DNA of 64,000 nt from Pseudomonadota bacterium (GCA_018822545.1 JAHJKA010000066.1:1-64000); one strand, 5' to 3'; counted from the first letter of the stretch, positions 53,224 through 63,076 are shown. Notes: generated by a model from the letters alone, not told the origin. A program made the numbers and translations.

Positions 53224-53238
53224 GGCAGGGGTGTTGCA
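53224..53238 (+). promoter_or_regulatory. Sigma-54 promoter candidate before the omptin gene
   Basis: GGCAG-GGGTG-TTGCA with GG (53224-53225) and GC (53236-53237) 10 bp apart. The leader to the start codon would be about 195 nt. Confidence 0.5.
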
Positions 53239-53444
53239 CAATTTCTCTTTTGGCGAGGAGAATTCTCGGCAGTGGTGATCGATTTAACTGGCATATGTTT
53301 TTGTAGGCTGGTGGCCCTGAGTTTGATTTGCTGGCATGGAAAATATCATATAAATGGTGCTAGTGATTGCTTATTGAGGAGATGGGTGTATATAGTAACA
53401 TGCTGTTTAAAATGCATAATTCGTTATTAAAAAGGAGAGGAGAG

Positions 53445-54545
53445 ATGAAGCAAATATATCTTGCAGTTGCTGGTCTGGTTTTTTCAGCGGTTGTTCCTGG
53501 TCTGCTTGTGCCGGCTGGGGCTGAGACAGTCACGGATGATGTAAAGAAGCCCGTCCTTGAGGAAAGTGCTACTAAAACTACACAACCGATCAAGACACCA
53601 CTGAAATCTACCCCTGCCAAAATGACGAAGGGTGTGGATCCCTTTGCTGTTGATCTGAAAGACCGGGAGTTCTGGACCAAGGGTGAATTGAAGATGGGGG
53701 TGGAGAAATGGTATGGTGATAACACCTATCAGATCGGTGATCCCACACATTGGTTTATCAACGGTCTGGTTGAGAATGATTATTTCCCCTTTAGTGAGCT
53801 TGAGTTTCCCCTGGATGTCGTGATGTTCTCCGCCCAGTATGATTTAGAAATCAAACAACGGTGGATGCTGTCCCTGTCTTTCAAAACGGATCTCGACCAT
53901 TCCGGTGATGACATGGAGGACAGTGACTGGATTACCCCTTCCAACCCTGATCAACTTGATATATTTTCGAAATCTAACGTCACTGATTTTGAGGCCTACG
54001 AGTATGACGTCAATGTCAAATTCAAATATCTGAAAGGGGCGAACTGGTCCCTTGATGGCGGTATCGGTTACCTCTTTCAGAAGTATAAGTATGACACGGC
54101 CCTGAAAACTCAGTATTCCCCTTCTGGTTTGCTTGGCTATGATTATGTCTGGGATGGCCGGACCTCATCACTTAAGTATGACCTCTCCTATCAGATTCCC
54201 TATGTCCAGTTGGGTGGTGCTGTCACCATTGCCAAGCGCGTCACCATAATTGCGAACGCCTCCTATTCGCCGATTGTCCATGCCGAAGATGAGGATCAGC
54301 ATCTTTTGCGCGGCAAGGTGAACAGGGGTAATCTTGATGGCGACTCATGGATGGTCAATCTGGAGACTCGCTACCAGTTTAATCGTAACTGGTTTGCCAG
54401 CCTGGAGTATGGCTATAAGGAGATTTCGGTGGACGGCAAGATGAAGGGTATTTTCTATGGTGATCCCAGCCTGACCCATACGGTATGGGAAGAACTGGAA
54501 TCAACCCAGCATTCCGGTTCTTTGATGGTTGGCTATAGTTATTGA
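53445..54545 (+). CDS. Omptin-family outer-membrane protease
   Basis: 366 residues from ATG 53445, preceded by GGAGAGGAGAG; an earlier in-frame start lacks both ribosome site and signal. Signal peptide ends near AGA, then a disordered Thr/Lys/Pro linker to about residue 60. The barrel shows omptin landmarks: DDMEDSDWITPSNP corresponds to the OmpT VDQDW region with the Asp pair (OmpT Asp83/Asp85), IPYVQLGG to the MPYIGL strand, and HAEDEDQHL to the DEH region with the Asp-His pair (OmpT Asp210/His212). It ends in an aromatic residue (GYSY) as barrels do. Known omptins cleave between basic residues at the cell surface. It has no partner gene nearby and a long N-terminal linker unlike OmpT. Confidence 0.72.
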   Translation: MKQIYLAVAGLVFSAVVPGLLVPAGAETVTDDVKKPVLEESATKTTQPIKTPLKSTPAKMTKGVDPFAVDLKDREFWTKGELKMGVEKWYGDNTYQIGDPTHWFINGLVENDYFPFSELEFPLDVVMFSAQYDLEIKQRWMLSLSFKTDLDHSGDDMEDSDWITPSNPDQLDIFSKSNVTDFEAYEYDVNVKFKYLKGANWSLDGGIGYLFQKYKYDTALKTQYSPSGLLGYDYVWDGRTSSLKYDLSYQIPYVQLGGAVTIAKRVTIIANASYSPIVHAEDEDQHLLRGKVNRGNLDGDSWMVNLETRYQFNRNWFASLEYGYKEISVDGKMKGIFYGDPSLTHTVWEELESTQHSGSLMVGYSY

Positions 54546-54587
54546 TTGATAAAATAAAACAGGAATTCCTGTATCCGTGTGAGTGTT

Positions 54588-54902
54588 ATGTCTGAATTTG
54601 CAAATGTGACAGTGGTGAAAGAGGCGAATGTCTATTTTGATGGCAAGGTGACGAGCCGAACGGTTCTCTTTGCTGATGGATCGAAGAAAACATTGGGGAT
54701 CATGTTGCCAGGTGAGTATGAGTTTGGCACGGCCGACAAGGAAATTATGGAAATACTGGCCGGACGTCTTGATGTCCTCTTGCCGGGCGCATCTGCTTGG
54801 CAGCGTATTGAGGGCGGTCAATCCTTTGAGGTTGCTGCCCAGGTTAAATTCCAGCTGAAGGTTCTGGCTGTTACTGATTATTGTTGTTCCTATCTTAAAT
54901 AG
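54588..54902 (+). CDS. ppnP: Pyrimidine/purine nucleoside phosphorylase PpnP
   Basis: 104 residues from ATG 54588; a GTG three codons upstream is an alternative. Single small cupin of the YaiE/PpnP family: [46 protein letters not shown], and [16 protein letters not shown] to the terminal CSYLK. The family phosphorolyses several nucleosides. Follows the omptin gene by 42 bp. Confidence 0.88.
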   Translation: MSEFANVTVVKEANVYFDGKVTSRTVLFADGSKKTLGIMLPGEYEFGTADKEIMEILAGRLDVLLPGASAWQRIEGGQSFEVAAQVKFQLKVLAVTDYCCSYLK

Positions 54903-55367
54903 ATAATAGATGCATTGTGGGATATTCTTTCAGCGCAGCACTGCTGGAAGGGTATCCCCGTTTTTTTCAGGACTCTTTTCAAGTTCATTTCTGCCTCGTC
55001 ATCCATGAACGCCTATCCTGTTGACGGTGTTTCGGCCCTTTTTTTGATGGGTCTATCTCTCTTTTCTTTGGTTTTCTTTTTCCTCTGGCGGCTTGTCCTG
55101 TCTGTTTTCTTGCTAACATTATGTATGTACTTGATAATTTTAAGGTTATCTTTTTAAGATAAGCAGAATCACCTTCATGTCAGCTGCATCTATAGTCTGG
55201 CCCTTTCTTGGGGCGCAGGCTTTTTTTTATTCGACATCCGTGTCATAAATTAAAGGTAGAGAATCAACCATGGGCAGGGCATTGTTTTTTGGGTGGCCCA
55301 TGTCTTGCATTGTTTGCCTCTTGACTCATCTTGAGTTGCTTTCGACATTGTATTTTAAGGAGTAGAT
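54903..55367. other. Intergenic region, no feature recognised
   Basis: 465 bp between ppnP and the PAS kinase gene. A short hydrophobic open frame (54915-55157) lacks a ribosome site and any family resemblance. AAGGAG before ATG 55368 is the only clear signal. Confidence 0.55.
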
Positions 55368-57029
55368 ATGGCCGTGTTAAAGCCACCTTGTGGTAAGGAT
55401 GCTAAGGTAAATAAAGCTGTAACCCTCGAGACCATGCAAACGCAGTTTAATTTCCTGTATTCGCTGGTCAATGAGGTTCCAGATCCTATTTTGGTAATTG
55501 GCACAGATTTCAGGGTTAAATTTGCCAACCGTGCCGCCCAGAATTTTTCAAATAGCTTTGTCTGCAAGACGGACAGGGAGCCCTTCTGCCATAACCTTGT
55601 TTATAATATGGAATTTCAATGTGCCAAAGTGGGGCGGCCCTGTCCCCTTATTGAGGTTCTGGAGAGCAATAAGCCCGTTGTTGTCGAGCATGAGATAGAG
55701 CTTGATGATGGCCAGGTGCGAAATTATGAAATACATGCCTCGCCTCTCTGGGACGATGACGGCCATTTCTTGGGAATTGTCGAGTCGATTCGAGATATTA
55801 CAGATCGAACTGAATATGCCCGCATGCTTAAGAAAAGCCAGAGGGTGCTGGAGACAAGTGTCGAAGAGCGCACCAAGGATCTGTTGCGGAGCAATGACAT
55901 CCTGCGCAAAGAGATTGTCGGCCGGCAGAATATAGAAAAGATTCTGCGGGCCGAGCGCGATAAATTTCAGGTCATGCTTGAGGCCATGGGCCAAGGCATG
56001 CATATCCTTAACTCCGATTTCACCATTGAGTATCAAAATGATGTTCTCCGTAAGTTGTTTGGCGATCAGATAGGCCACACCTGTTACGAGGTTTATAAGG
56101 GTCGTAATACGCCTTGTGAGGTCTGCCGGATGCATAAGGCGATTGCTACGGGGCAGGTGCAAAGAACCGAGGAGATAATGCGCAATGAGCGCCATTATGC
56201 CCAGAGTTACGCCCCTTTTAAAGATATCGATGGGGAGGATAAGTGTCTGATTCTCCTCAATGATATTACCGAAGAAAAAATGTACCAGGCCGAGACCATG
56301 CGCACAGGCCAGCTTGCCTCTATCGGTGAGCTTGCTGCCGGTGTGGCCCATGAGATTAATAACCCTATTAACGGTATTATTAATTTCTCGCAGATTCTTA
56401 TGGATGACTCCGAAGATGATGCGACCAAGCAAATCCTGCAGCGCATTATTGATGAAGGTGAAAGGATAGCCATTATTGTCAGTAAGCTGCTCTCTTTTGC
56501 CCGTCAGGGTGTTGATGATACGAAGGCCTTTATGGAGACTGAGGCGCGTGATGTGCTTTATGATTCCTTTGCACTTCTCGGCCATCAGTACAAGAAAGAT
56601 GGTATCCACTACTCCATCACCGGCTCAAATGAACCGATGCTGGTGTGGGTGAATCCTCAGCAATTGCAACAGGTCTTTGTCAATGTTCTGTCCAATGCCC
56701 GTTTTGCCTTAAATGAAAAATTCAAGAAGGAGCGCAGTGAGGATAAGAAGCTTGAGGTAAACTTTTCCTTTATTGAAATCAAGAATAAGATGTACGTCCG
56801 TATCAGCTTCACCGATCATGGTTGCGGTATCCCAGAAGGCATCATTGATTCCGTCTGTAACCCGTTTTTTTCAACCAAACAGCCGGGTGAGGGAACAGGG
56901 CTCGGTCTGTCGATAAGTCAGGGTATTGTCAAAGAATTTAAGGGATATTTGCGTATTAATAGTGAGCTTGGCAAATACACCACGGTGATGGTGGATTTGC
57001 CAGTATATGAACCTGAGAAAGGGGAATAA
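55368..57029 (+). CDS. Cytoplasmic PAS-PAS histidine kinase with cysteine motifs
   Basis: 553 residues, no membrane segments. PAS1 at about 25-150 with FCHNL...FQCAKVGRPCPL, a coiled-coil linker to about 200, and PAS2 at about 200-310 with CYEVYKGRNTPCEVC. The clustered cysteines in both PAS domains are common in anaerobe sensors and might hold a metal or Fe-S cluster. HisKA carries GVAHEINNPI (phospho-His), HATPase carries NVLSNARFA, DHGCGIP and GEGTGLGLSI. AAGGAG precedes the ATG. The NtrC-type gene follows after 2 bp, so the two form a pair. Confidence 0.88.
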   Translation: MAVLKPPCGKDAKVNKAVTLETMQTQFNFLYSLVNEVPDPILVIGTDFRVKFANRAAQNFSNSFVCKTDREPFCHNLVYNMEFQCAKVGRPCPLIEVLESNKPVVVEHEIELDDGQVRNYEIHASPLWDDDGHFLGIVESIRDITDRTEYARMLKKSQRVLETSVEERTKDLLRSNDILRKEIVGRQNIEKILRAERDKFQVMLEAMGQGMHILNSDFTIEYQNDVLRKLFGDQIGHTCYEVYKGRNTPCEVCRMHKAIATGQVQRTEEIMRNERHYAQSYAPFKDIDGEDKCLILLNDITEEKMYQAETMRTGQLASIGELAAGVAHEINNPINGIINFSQILMDDSEDDATKQILQRIIDEGERIAIIVSKLLSFARQGVDDTKAFMETEARDVLYDSFALLGHQYKKDGIHYSITGSNEPMLVWVNPQQLQQVFVNVLSNARFALNEKFKKERSEDKKLEVNFSFIEIKNKMYVRISFTDHGCGIPEGIIDSVCNPFFSTKQPGEGTGLGLSISQGIVKEFKGYLRINSELGKYTTVMVDLPVYEPEKGE

Positions 57030-57031
57030 TT

Positions 57032-58798
57032 ATGGTTGATTTAGATAAACAGAAGACGGCAATCCTGGTGGTGGATGATGAGGAAAGTCTGCGGCTCACC
57101 TTTCAGATGTTTTTGTCCCGTGAGGGCTATGGGCCGGTGGAAGTTGCTTCCACCTATGATGATGCCCTGGCCCTTATCGATAAGCAGGATTTTGACCTCG
57201 TGGTCAGTGATATCGTTATGGATGGGGCCTCGGGGATCGATCTTCTCCGCACCATTAAGGAAAAGGGGGTGGAGTGTCCGGTGGTCATGGTTACCGGTTA
57301 TCCAAATATCAATACCGCTGCTGAGGCGGTGAGATTAGGAGCCTTTGACTACCTTGCCAAGCCGGTGAAAAAGGAGGATTTGCTCCGCACCGCCCGAATG
57401 GCCTTGCAGCAATATACCCTTCGCAACGCCAACAAAGCCTTGGCCCTTGAAAAGGATCGATATCAGAAATATCTTGAGGCCGTTTTTCGAAGCGTTCCAG
57501 AGCTTATTTTTACTGTGGATCCTCAACGTAACATTGCAGAATTTAATGATAATACTTCAAAATGGTTAGCGTCTTTTGGGGTTGATGATTTCAGTGGCAA
57601 GCAGATTGATAATATTGGCTCTTGTTTTGATATTTTTGTCCCTGATATCGACACGGTTCTTGCCAGCCAGATAGAGGTTCCGGAACACCGCATTGAGTTT
57701 TCCCCGGAGTCTGGGCAGTCCGGCGTCTTCAGGGTGAGCGCTGTTCCTCTGGCCTGTGATGATGGTGGTTTTATGGGAGTTGTTGTTGTCGCCCACGATG
57801 TCAGTCGCCTTGAGGCTTTGGAGAAGAAAGGCATGCGCGACAGGCTCCATCGTCTCATTGGTTCGAGCCGACGGATGCAAACGGTCTATACCTTAATTGA
57901 AAACGTTGGCAAGGTTGATACCACGGTCCTCATTAATGGCGAATCAGGAACCGGCAAGGAGCTTGTTGCCGAGGCCCTGCACGCGGAAAGCCCCAGGCGT
58001 GACATGCCCCTTGTCAAGGTTGATTGTACGGCAATTCCTGAAAATCTGCTGGAGAGTGAGCTTTTTGGCCATAAAAAAGGCTCCTTTACCGGCGCTGATC
58101 GTGATCGGGAGGGGCGTATTTTGTCGGCAGATGGCGGCACTCTCTTTCTCGATGAAATAGGCGATATCTCGCCGCTTATGCAGCTCAGGCTCCTTCGCTT
58201 CCTGCAAGAAAGAACCTTTTATCCGGTGGGGCGTGATAGGTCTATCACCGTGGATGTTCGGGTCGTGGCTGCAACCAATGCTGATCTGCGCGAAAAGGTG
58301 AAGAATGGTTCATTCCGGGAAGATCTCTACTATCGTCTCAAGGTGGTGGATATCAATCTGCCGCCCTTGCGGGAGAGGGATGAGGATCTGGATATGCTGG
58401 TACATATGTTTATCGGCAAGTTCAGCAGCCGCTTACGTAAAGAGATCACCGGTATCTCCGATCAGGCCCTACAGGTTCTTCGCGACCATGATTGGCCAGG
58501 CAATGTCCGTGAACTGGAACATGTGATGGAACGCGCCTGTGTTTTATGTGATACCACCACCATAACCTCGGATCATCTTCCCCTGGAGTTGCAGGAGGGG
58601 GATGACGTAAAGCCGCATATGCAGCAAAGAACTAATCTGTTGGAAGAGGAGGATGAAGAGGTGCGGATTGTTAATACCCTGAAGCGGACCTTTGGCAATA
58701 AGGCCCAGGCGGCCAGGATTCTTGGTTTTGACAGGTCAACATTGTACCGCAAGTTAAAGCTCTATGGCATTGATGCCGACGGCTTAATGGAAAGTTAA
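57032..58798 (+). CDS. NtrC-family response regulator with inserted PAS domain
   Basis: 588 residues. Receiver domain 1-130 (VDDEE, phospho-Asp in LVVSDIVMD, VMVTGYP, AKPVK). A PAS domain lies at about 145-265 (FRSVPELIFTVDPQRNIAEF). The AAA+ domain has Walker A GESGTGKE, the loop GSFTGA (Ser in place of the first Ala of GAFTGA), and Walker B GGTLFLDEIGD. The Fis-type helix-turn-helix is GNKAQAARILGFDRSTLYRKL. REC-PAS-AAA+ is an unusual but known order. It is the partner of the kinase encoded just upstream. Targets are unknown; predicted sigma-54 promoters at 53.2 and 61.2 kb are close. Confidence 0.9.
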   Translation: MVDLDKQKTAILVVDDEESLRLTFQMFLSREGYGPVEVASTYDDALALIDKQDFDLVVSDIVMDGASGIDLLRTIKEKGVECPVVMVTGYPNINTAAEAVRLGAFDYLAKPVKKEDLLRTARMALQQYTLRNANKALALEKDRYQKYLEAVFRSVPELIFTVDPQRNIAEFNDNTSKWLASFGVDDFSGKQIDNIGSCFDIFVPDIDTVLASQIEVPEHRIEFSPESGQSGVFRVSAVPLACDDGGFMGVVVVAHDVSRLEALEKKGMRDRLHRLIGSSRRMQTVYTLIENVGKVDTTVLINGESGTGKELVAEALHAESPRRDMPLVKVDCTAIPENLLESELFGHKKGSFTGADRDREGRILSADGGTLFLDEIGDISPLMQLRLLRFLQERTFYPVGRDRSITVDVRVVAATNADLREKVKNGSFREDLYYRLKVVDINLPPLRERDEDLDMLVHMFIGKFSSRLRKEITGISDQALQVLRDHDWPGNVRELEHVMERACVLCDTTTITSDHLPLELQEGDDVKPHMQQRTNLLEEEDEEVRIVNTLKRTFGNKAQAARILGFDRSTLYRKLKLYGIDADGLMES

Positions 58799-58888
58799 TA
58801 ATCAATTTCCGGCAATCTGATCACCATTGGATTTCAGCTTTATTTTTAACACGATGTTGTCTGAACCTTTCATGCAAACCATATGTTG

Positions 58889-58931
58889 CGAGGTGTAGCA
58901 TATGTGAAAATGTGGCATATACAGCACCTCG
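58889..58931. repeat. Inverted repeat upstream of ftsH
   Basis: CGAGGTGTAGCATATG and CATATACAGCACCTCG pair at 13 of 16 positions around an 11-bp centre. It ends about 93 bp before the ftsH start, so a regulatory site is possible. Confidence 0.5.
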
Positions 58932-59023
58932 TAGGCCAGATGCCGTAACTCCAATTTATATAAAAAGTTAATAATATCAGTTAGTTTTTGATGAATAGTC
59001 GATAATAATGAGTAGGGAGTGTC

Positions 59024-60796
59024 ATGATGAAGTATCCCATTCGTAATGGTGTAATTGTTTTGGGGGTTTTGTTAATCGGACTCGGAATTTATAGTTCCTG
59101 GAGTATGGAAAAAAGGCTTCCTCCCGTTGATTATACGACCTTCCTTGCCCAGTTGCGCAGTGACGAGGTCAAGGGTGTTGAGATTATTGGCAATAAGATC
59201 AACGCCACGGATAAGTACGGCCAACAGTTCCAAACTTTCTCACCTGATATCAAGCAGTTACTGCCAAAACTTGAAGAGGGAAATATCACTATTCGGGCCC
59301 GTCCCGAACCAAAATCCTTTGGCTTTTTTGAGTCAACACTCCCTTTGCTGATTATCATCGGCGCCTGGATGTACTGGTCGAGAAAAAGCAAACAGCATGA
59401 GCCTGGCATGAAGGGTAAAGATTCACTCGTGCCGCAGGACATTGCCGGCAAAGTTACCTTTGCCGACGTGGCAGGTATTGATGAGGCCATCGAAGAGTTG
59501 ATGGAGACGGTTGACTTTCTACGTGACTCAAGCCGTTTTACGCGTCTTGGTGGCAGGATTCCCAAGGGTGTCCTTTTGCAAGGGCCGCCAGGTACGGGTA
59601 AGACCTTACTCGCCAAGGCCATTGCTGGTGAAGCGGGTGTCCCTTTCTTTTCCCTCAGTGGTTCTGATTTTGTTGAGATGTATGTGGGCGTCGGTGCCTC
59701 AAGGGTTCGGCATCTTTTTGAGCAGGCCAAGAAACATAGCCCCTGTATCATTTTCATCGATGAGATTGATGCGGTGGGGCGCTCCCGTGGAGCCGGCGGC
59801 ATGAGCCAGGGCGGCGGTGACGAACGCGAACAGACATTGAATGCCTTGCTCGTTGAAATGGATGGGTTTCAGAGCAATGAAACGGTGATCATTGTCGCGG
59901 CCACTAACCGTCCTGATATCCTCGATCCTGCCCTCCTGCGTCCTGGCCGGTTTGACAGGCAGGTTACCATCCTTCCTCCTGATGTGAAGGGACGGGCCAT
60001 GATTCTCGCAGTCCATGCCCGTAATATCACAATGGGAAAAGATGTCACCATGGATATGGTTGCCAAAACCACACCTGGTTTTACCGGTGCTGATCTTGCC
60101 AATTTAATCAATGAGGCAGCCTTGATGGCGGCCAGAAAAGGTAAAGACCAGGTAGAGCTTGAGGATGTCGAAGAGGCCAAGGATAAAATCCTCATGGGTG
60201 CGGAACGCAAAGGTATGGTAATCCGTGATGATGAAAAGAAGGTTACCGCCTATCACGAGGCCGGCCATGCGATTGTCGCCATGTTACTTCCGGAGGCTGA
60301 TCCTGTTCATAAAATTACCATTATTCCCCGTGGCCGCGCCATGGGTGTCACTCAACAGGTGCCATTGGATGACCGCCATTCCTACAGCCGCGAGTATCTG
60401 ATGGATCGCATTAAAATTCTCCTGGGCGGCCGTACGGCGGAGGAGATCGTTTTTAATCGTTTCACAACAGGTGCCAGCAATGACTTGCAGGTGGCCACGG
60501 ATATTGCCACCAGGATGGTCTGTGAATGGGGTATGAGCCCAGTTATGGGCCCCCGTGCTTATGTTACTGCCGATAAGGGTTTCTTAGGTGGCAGTCAGCA
60601 ACGATTGAACTACAGTGAGGCAACAGGCCAGCTTATTGATGGTGAAATTAATAAGATTATTGAGGATTGTCTCCAGGAGACCATGATTATCCTCCAGGGC
60701 AAGGATGATTTCCTTCATAACCTGTCGCAGCACCTGTTGGAGAAGGAAACGATCAACGGGGATGAGGTGGGCGAGATTATGAAGGCAAGTGCCTGA
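59024..60796 (+). CDS. ftsH: ATP-dependent zinc metalloprotease FtsH
   Basis: 590 residues. TM1 about 6-26, a periplasmic domain, TM2 about 102-120. AAA+ domain: Walker A GPPGTGKT, pore motif FVEMYVG, Walker [12 protein letters not shown], second region of homology [18 protein letters not shown]. The zinc protease motif HEAGH lies at about residue 410, with the third ligand in the later DLQVATDIA stretch. Degrades misfolded membrane and regulatory proteins. The tail is shorter than E. coli FtsH (644). A second ATG immediately follows the first. Confidence 0.96.
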   Translation: MMKYPIRNGVIVLGVLLIGLGIYSSWSMEKRLPPVDYTTFLAQLRSDEVKGVEIIGNKINATDKYGQQFQTFSPDIKQLLPKLEEGNITIRARPEPKSFGFFESTLPLLIIIGAWMYWSRKSKQHEPGMKGKDSLVPQDIAGKVTFADVAGIDEAIEELMETVDFLRDSSRFTRLGGRIPKGVLLQGPPGTGKTLLAKAIAGEAGVPFFSLSGSDFVEMYVGVGASRVRHLFEQAKKHSPCIIFIDEIDAVGRSRGAGGMSQGGGDEREQTLNALLVEMDGFQSNETVIIVAATNRPDILDPALLRPGRFDRQVTILPPDVKGRAMILAVHARNITMGKDVTMDMVAKTTPGFTGADLANLINEAALMAARKGKDQVELEDVEEAKDKILMGAERKGMVIRDDEKKVTAYHEAGHAIVAMLLPEADPVHKITIIPRGRAMGVTQQVPLDDRHSYSREYLMDRIKILLGGRTAEEIVFNRFTTGASNDLQVATDIATRMVCEWGMSPVMGPRAYVTADKGFLGGSQQRLNYSEATGQLIDGEINKIIEDCLQETMIILQGKDDFLHNLSQHLLEKETINGDEVGEIMKASA

Positions 60797-60975
60797 TCGA
60801 GACACCTTATTCCCGTGCTACACCTTGTTTTATAGCAGCCCGTTGCATTGTAGCAGTTGTTTCTTGTCGCTGCATCTTCTTGTAATTAATAGCCTTCTGT
60901 GAGCTGCTTGCTTCTCAGAGGGCTATTTTTTTTATCCGGCAGTCTTTCAATCCATCTTAGAAGCACTTTGTGAGG

Positions 60976-61025
60976 AGTGTTGCATGCCACACATCTGTAG
61001 CTACAGATGTGTGGCATGCAACACT
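60976..61025. repeat. Perfect 50-bp palindrome without spacer
   Basis: Arms of 25 bp, AGTGTTGCATGCCACACATC plus TGTAG, then the exact reverse complement, with no loop at 61000/61001. It lies in the 728-bp gap between ftsH and the cytochrome gene. Short TTTGTG repeats stand on both sides. No gene is recognised in 60797-61524; weak opposite-strand frames here have no ribosome site or family pattern. Confidence 0.9.
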
Positions 61026-61186
61026 TTGTGCAACACATTTTCAGCACAGGTTTCCTGGCAGGTTCTGCTGTTTGAAAAAAAGTTGAATTTATTTGGGGTG
61101 GATTAAGGGCCAATCTCCTGTGGGCAATGTTTCTAGAAACAGCACGAGAAATAAGAAAACCGCCTGGCGGGCATTTTTGAAAGCAT

Positions 61187-61200
61187 GGCACTGAATGTGC
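61187..61200 (+). promoter_or_regulatory. Sigma-54 promoter candidate of the NrfD module
   Basis: TGGCAC at the -24 place and TGTGCA at -12, with GG (61187-61188) and GC (61199-61200) 10 bp apart. The -24 half is exact, the -12 half has one change. The leader would be about 310 nt. Confidence 0.5.
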
Positions 61201-61524
61201 ACTCATTTATTTAACAATGAGAATGAAATTGAGATAGTCGTGTAATTTTAGGCTGTTAGCTTGATTTGATGATTTGGCTGCCAGAAAGGGTGTTGTGGGT
61301 AGCTTGCAGGGTTGAGAAAACAGCAAGCGGTTAAAAAAAGATTTTAGATGTCGGTGCTGACAGCCAGGTAGGGTTTTTGAAACATATTTTGATACGACGT
61401 TCCCGTGACGTGTTTGCGGTGGAGCTTCATGGGAACAAATTGAAATATGGATCCTTGTGAAATCAGCATCGATAGCAAGAAATGATTTTCGTTTCGTTAG
61501 TTCAACCAACAAAGGAGAGTAACA

Positions 61525-62055
61525 ATGGGAAATAAAAAAAGGAAGCTGCTTGGACTCGCCCTCGTGGCAGCTATGGTCAGCCCCTGGTCACTTCCAGGCC
61601 CTGCTGGGGCAGAAGTTTTTGATCTCGACAGTATGAAGAACCTGTATGAGAAAGTGAGTTTCGATCATGACATGCACATTGAAATTACAGGCCAAAATTG
61701 TACGGAATGTCACCATCATACAGCCGGAACACCTCCAACCGATGCGCTCTGCGTTACATGTCATGCAAACAGCCCGGAAGCAGCAGATCCAAGTTGTAAG
61801 TCGTGTCATGTGAAGGATGTTTTTGATGCAGAGAATATGAAGAAGACCTGGGACACACCTCTGTTGCATCATCGGAACAAACCAAGTCTGAAAGCTGCAT
61901 ATCACCAGAATTGTCTTGGGTGTCATGAACAAAATGGTGCACCAACCGGCTGTACCGATTGCCATGCCATGACGGATGCCGGTGAGAAATTTTATAACGC
62001 CGGCAAATATGCCCCGGAAACTAAGGCTGAAAGCCATGGTGGTGGACATCATTAA
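61525..62055 (+). CDS. Periplasmic pentahaem cytochrome c (class III-like), quinol complex subunit
   Basis: 176 residues. Signal peptide ending AGA (near residue 29). Five CXXCH motifs: CTECH, CVTCH, CKSCH, CLGCH and CTDCH, with extra histidines (FDHDMH, HHHT, LLHHRN) suited as sixth ligands, as in cytochrome c3 relatives. The His-rich end (HGGGHH) may bind metal. AAAGGAGAG precedes the ATG. It is the first gene of a three-gene set with a HybA-like Fe-S protein and an NrfD/HybB-like membrane protein, the layout of menaquinol:cytochrome c oxidoreductases such as the Cbc and Qrc types; no molybdopterin subunit gene lies between them. Confidence 0.88.
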   Translation: MGNKKRKLLGLALVAAMVSPWSLPGPAGAEVFDLDSMKNLYEKVSFDHDMHIEITGQNCTECHHHTAGTPPTDALCVTCHANSPEAADPSCKSCHVKDVFDAENMKKTWDTPLLHHRNKPSLKAAYHQNCLGCHEQNGAPTGCTDCHAMTDAGEKFYNAGKYAPETKAESHGGGHH

Positions 62056-62131
62056 TTTTTGGCGAGATGCTCATGCCTTCTGTTCGGCAGAAAATATGAG
62101 CCTTGTCTTTGTTTTTTGAAAAGGTGAGAGG

Positions 62132-63064
62132 ATGAAAAAAATAAACCGTAGGTCATTTTTAAAAGGCGGCCTAGCCGGCGGTGTTGCAGCAGCAGCCGCT
62201 GTTGGTGCAGCAAAAAATGCTGACGCCGCAGGAGATTTTGGCGGCTACCCTGATAGTATGGGCGTGCTCGTCGATTTGACAAAATGCATTGGCTGCCGCA
62301 CTTGTGAAGCTGCCTGTAATAAAGAACAAAGCCTGCCAATGCCTGATAAACCATTTAACGACATGTCTGTTCATGAGGAGCATCGCCATGGCGGTCTTCC
62401 CCGCCGGACAACGGAAAAGGCATATACTGTCGTCAATAAGTATGAGGTAGAAGGCCGCGAACACCCCCTTTTTCGCAAAGTGCAATGTAATCATTGCCAG
62501 GAGCCCGCCTGCCTTACTTCCTGCTTTGTGAACGCCTATACTAAAACACCTGAAGGAGCGGTTATTTATGATCCTAAGGTCTGTGTTGGCTGCCGTACTT
62601 GTATGATTGCCTGTCCTTTCTATATCCCGGCGTATAGCTTTTCTTCAGTCATCAATCCGGTGGTTAAGAAATGTATCATGTGTTACGACACCCGCCTTAA
62701 GTTCGGTAGACCGCCCGCCTGTGTTGAGTCGTGTCCGCAACAGGTCATGACTTTTGGTAAGCGGAAAGACCTTGTCGAGCTGGCGCATCGAACCATTGAA
62801 AGTCGCCCTGAGAAATATGCCGACCATGTGTATGGCGAAAACGAGGTGGGAGGGACTTCCTGGATGTATCTGACCTCTGTTGATGCGCCCTTTGAGGAGA
62901 TTGGTTTTGATGTTCATATCGGCAAGCAGCCGATAATTAACTATGTCAAGGAATTCCTGGCAATTGTACCCATGGTTCTGACGATCTGGCCGGCGCTCTT
63001 TACGGGTTTCCATCTTCTGGCAACTCGGAAGGATGCACAAAAGAATGAAGAGAGCGCAAGCTAG
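62132..63064 (+). CDS. HybA-like Tat-exported iron-sulfur protein
   Basis: 310 residues. Twin-arginine signal RRSFLKGG followed by a hydrophobic Ala-rich stretch. Four 4Fe-4S sets are visible: CIGCRTCEAAC, CNHCQEPACLTSC, CVGCRTCMIAC, and CIMCYDTRL with PACVESC; these four groups cross-complete four clusters. A C-terminal TM helix (about 275-296, VPMVLTIWPALFTGFHLL) anchors it, as in HybA. It would pass electrons between the NrfD-like quinol site and the cytochrome subunit. GGTGAGAGG precedes the ATG. Confidence 0.92.
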   Translation: MKKINRRSFLKGGLAGGVAAAAAVGAAKNADAAGDFGGYPDSMGVLVDLTKCIGCRTCEAACNKEQSLPMPDKPFNDMSVHEEHRHGGLPRRTTEKAYTVVNKYEVEGREHPLFRKVQCNHCQEPACLTSCFVNAYTKTPEGAVIYDPKVCVGCRTCMIACPFYIPAYSFSSVINPVVKKCIMCYDTRLKFGRPPACVESCPQQVMTFGKRKDLVELAHRTIESRPEKYADHVYGENEVGGTSWMYLTSVDAPFEEIGFDVHIGKQPIINYVKEFLAIVPMVLTIWPALFTGFHLLATRKDAQKNEESAS

Positions 63065-63076
63065 GAGGAAATATAA

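Noticed and set aside
54915..55157. Small hydrophobic open frame after ppnP
   Set aside because: No ribosome site and composition explained by T-rich DNA.
60886..61206. Reverse-strand frame with several cysteines near the palindrome
   Set aside because: The frame runs through the perfect palindrome and lacks a ribosome site and any family pattern.
61200..61524. GEMM riboswitch before the pentahaem cytochrome gene
   Set aside because: A GGTAGGGTTT stretch caught the eye, but the CAAAGCC block, GNRA hairpin and P1 pairing are missing.
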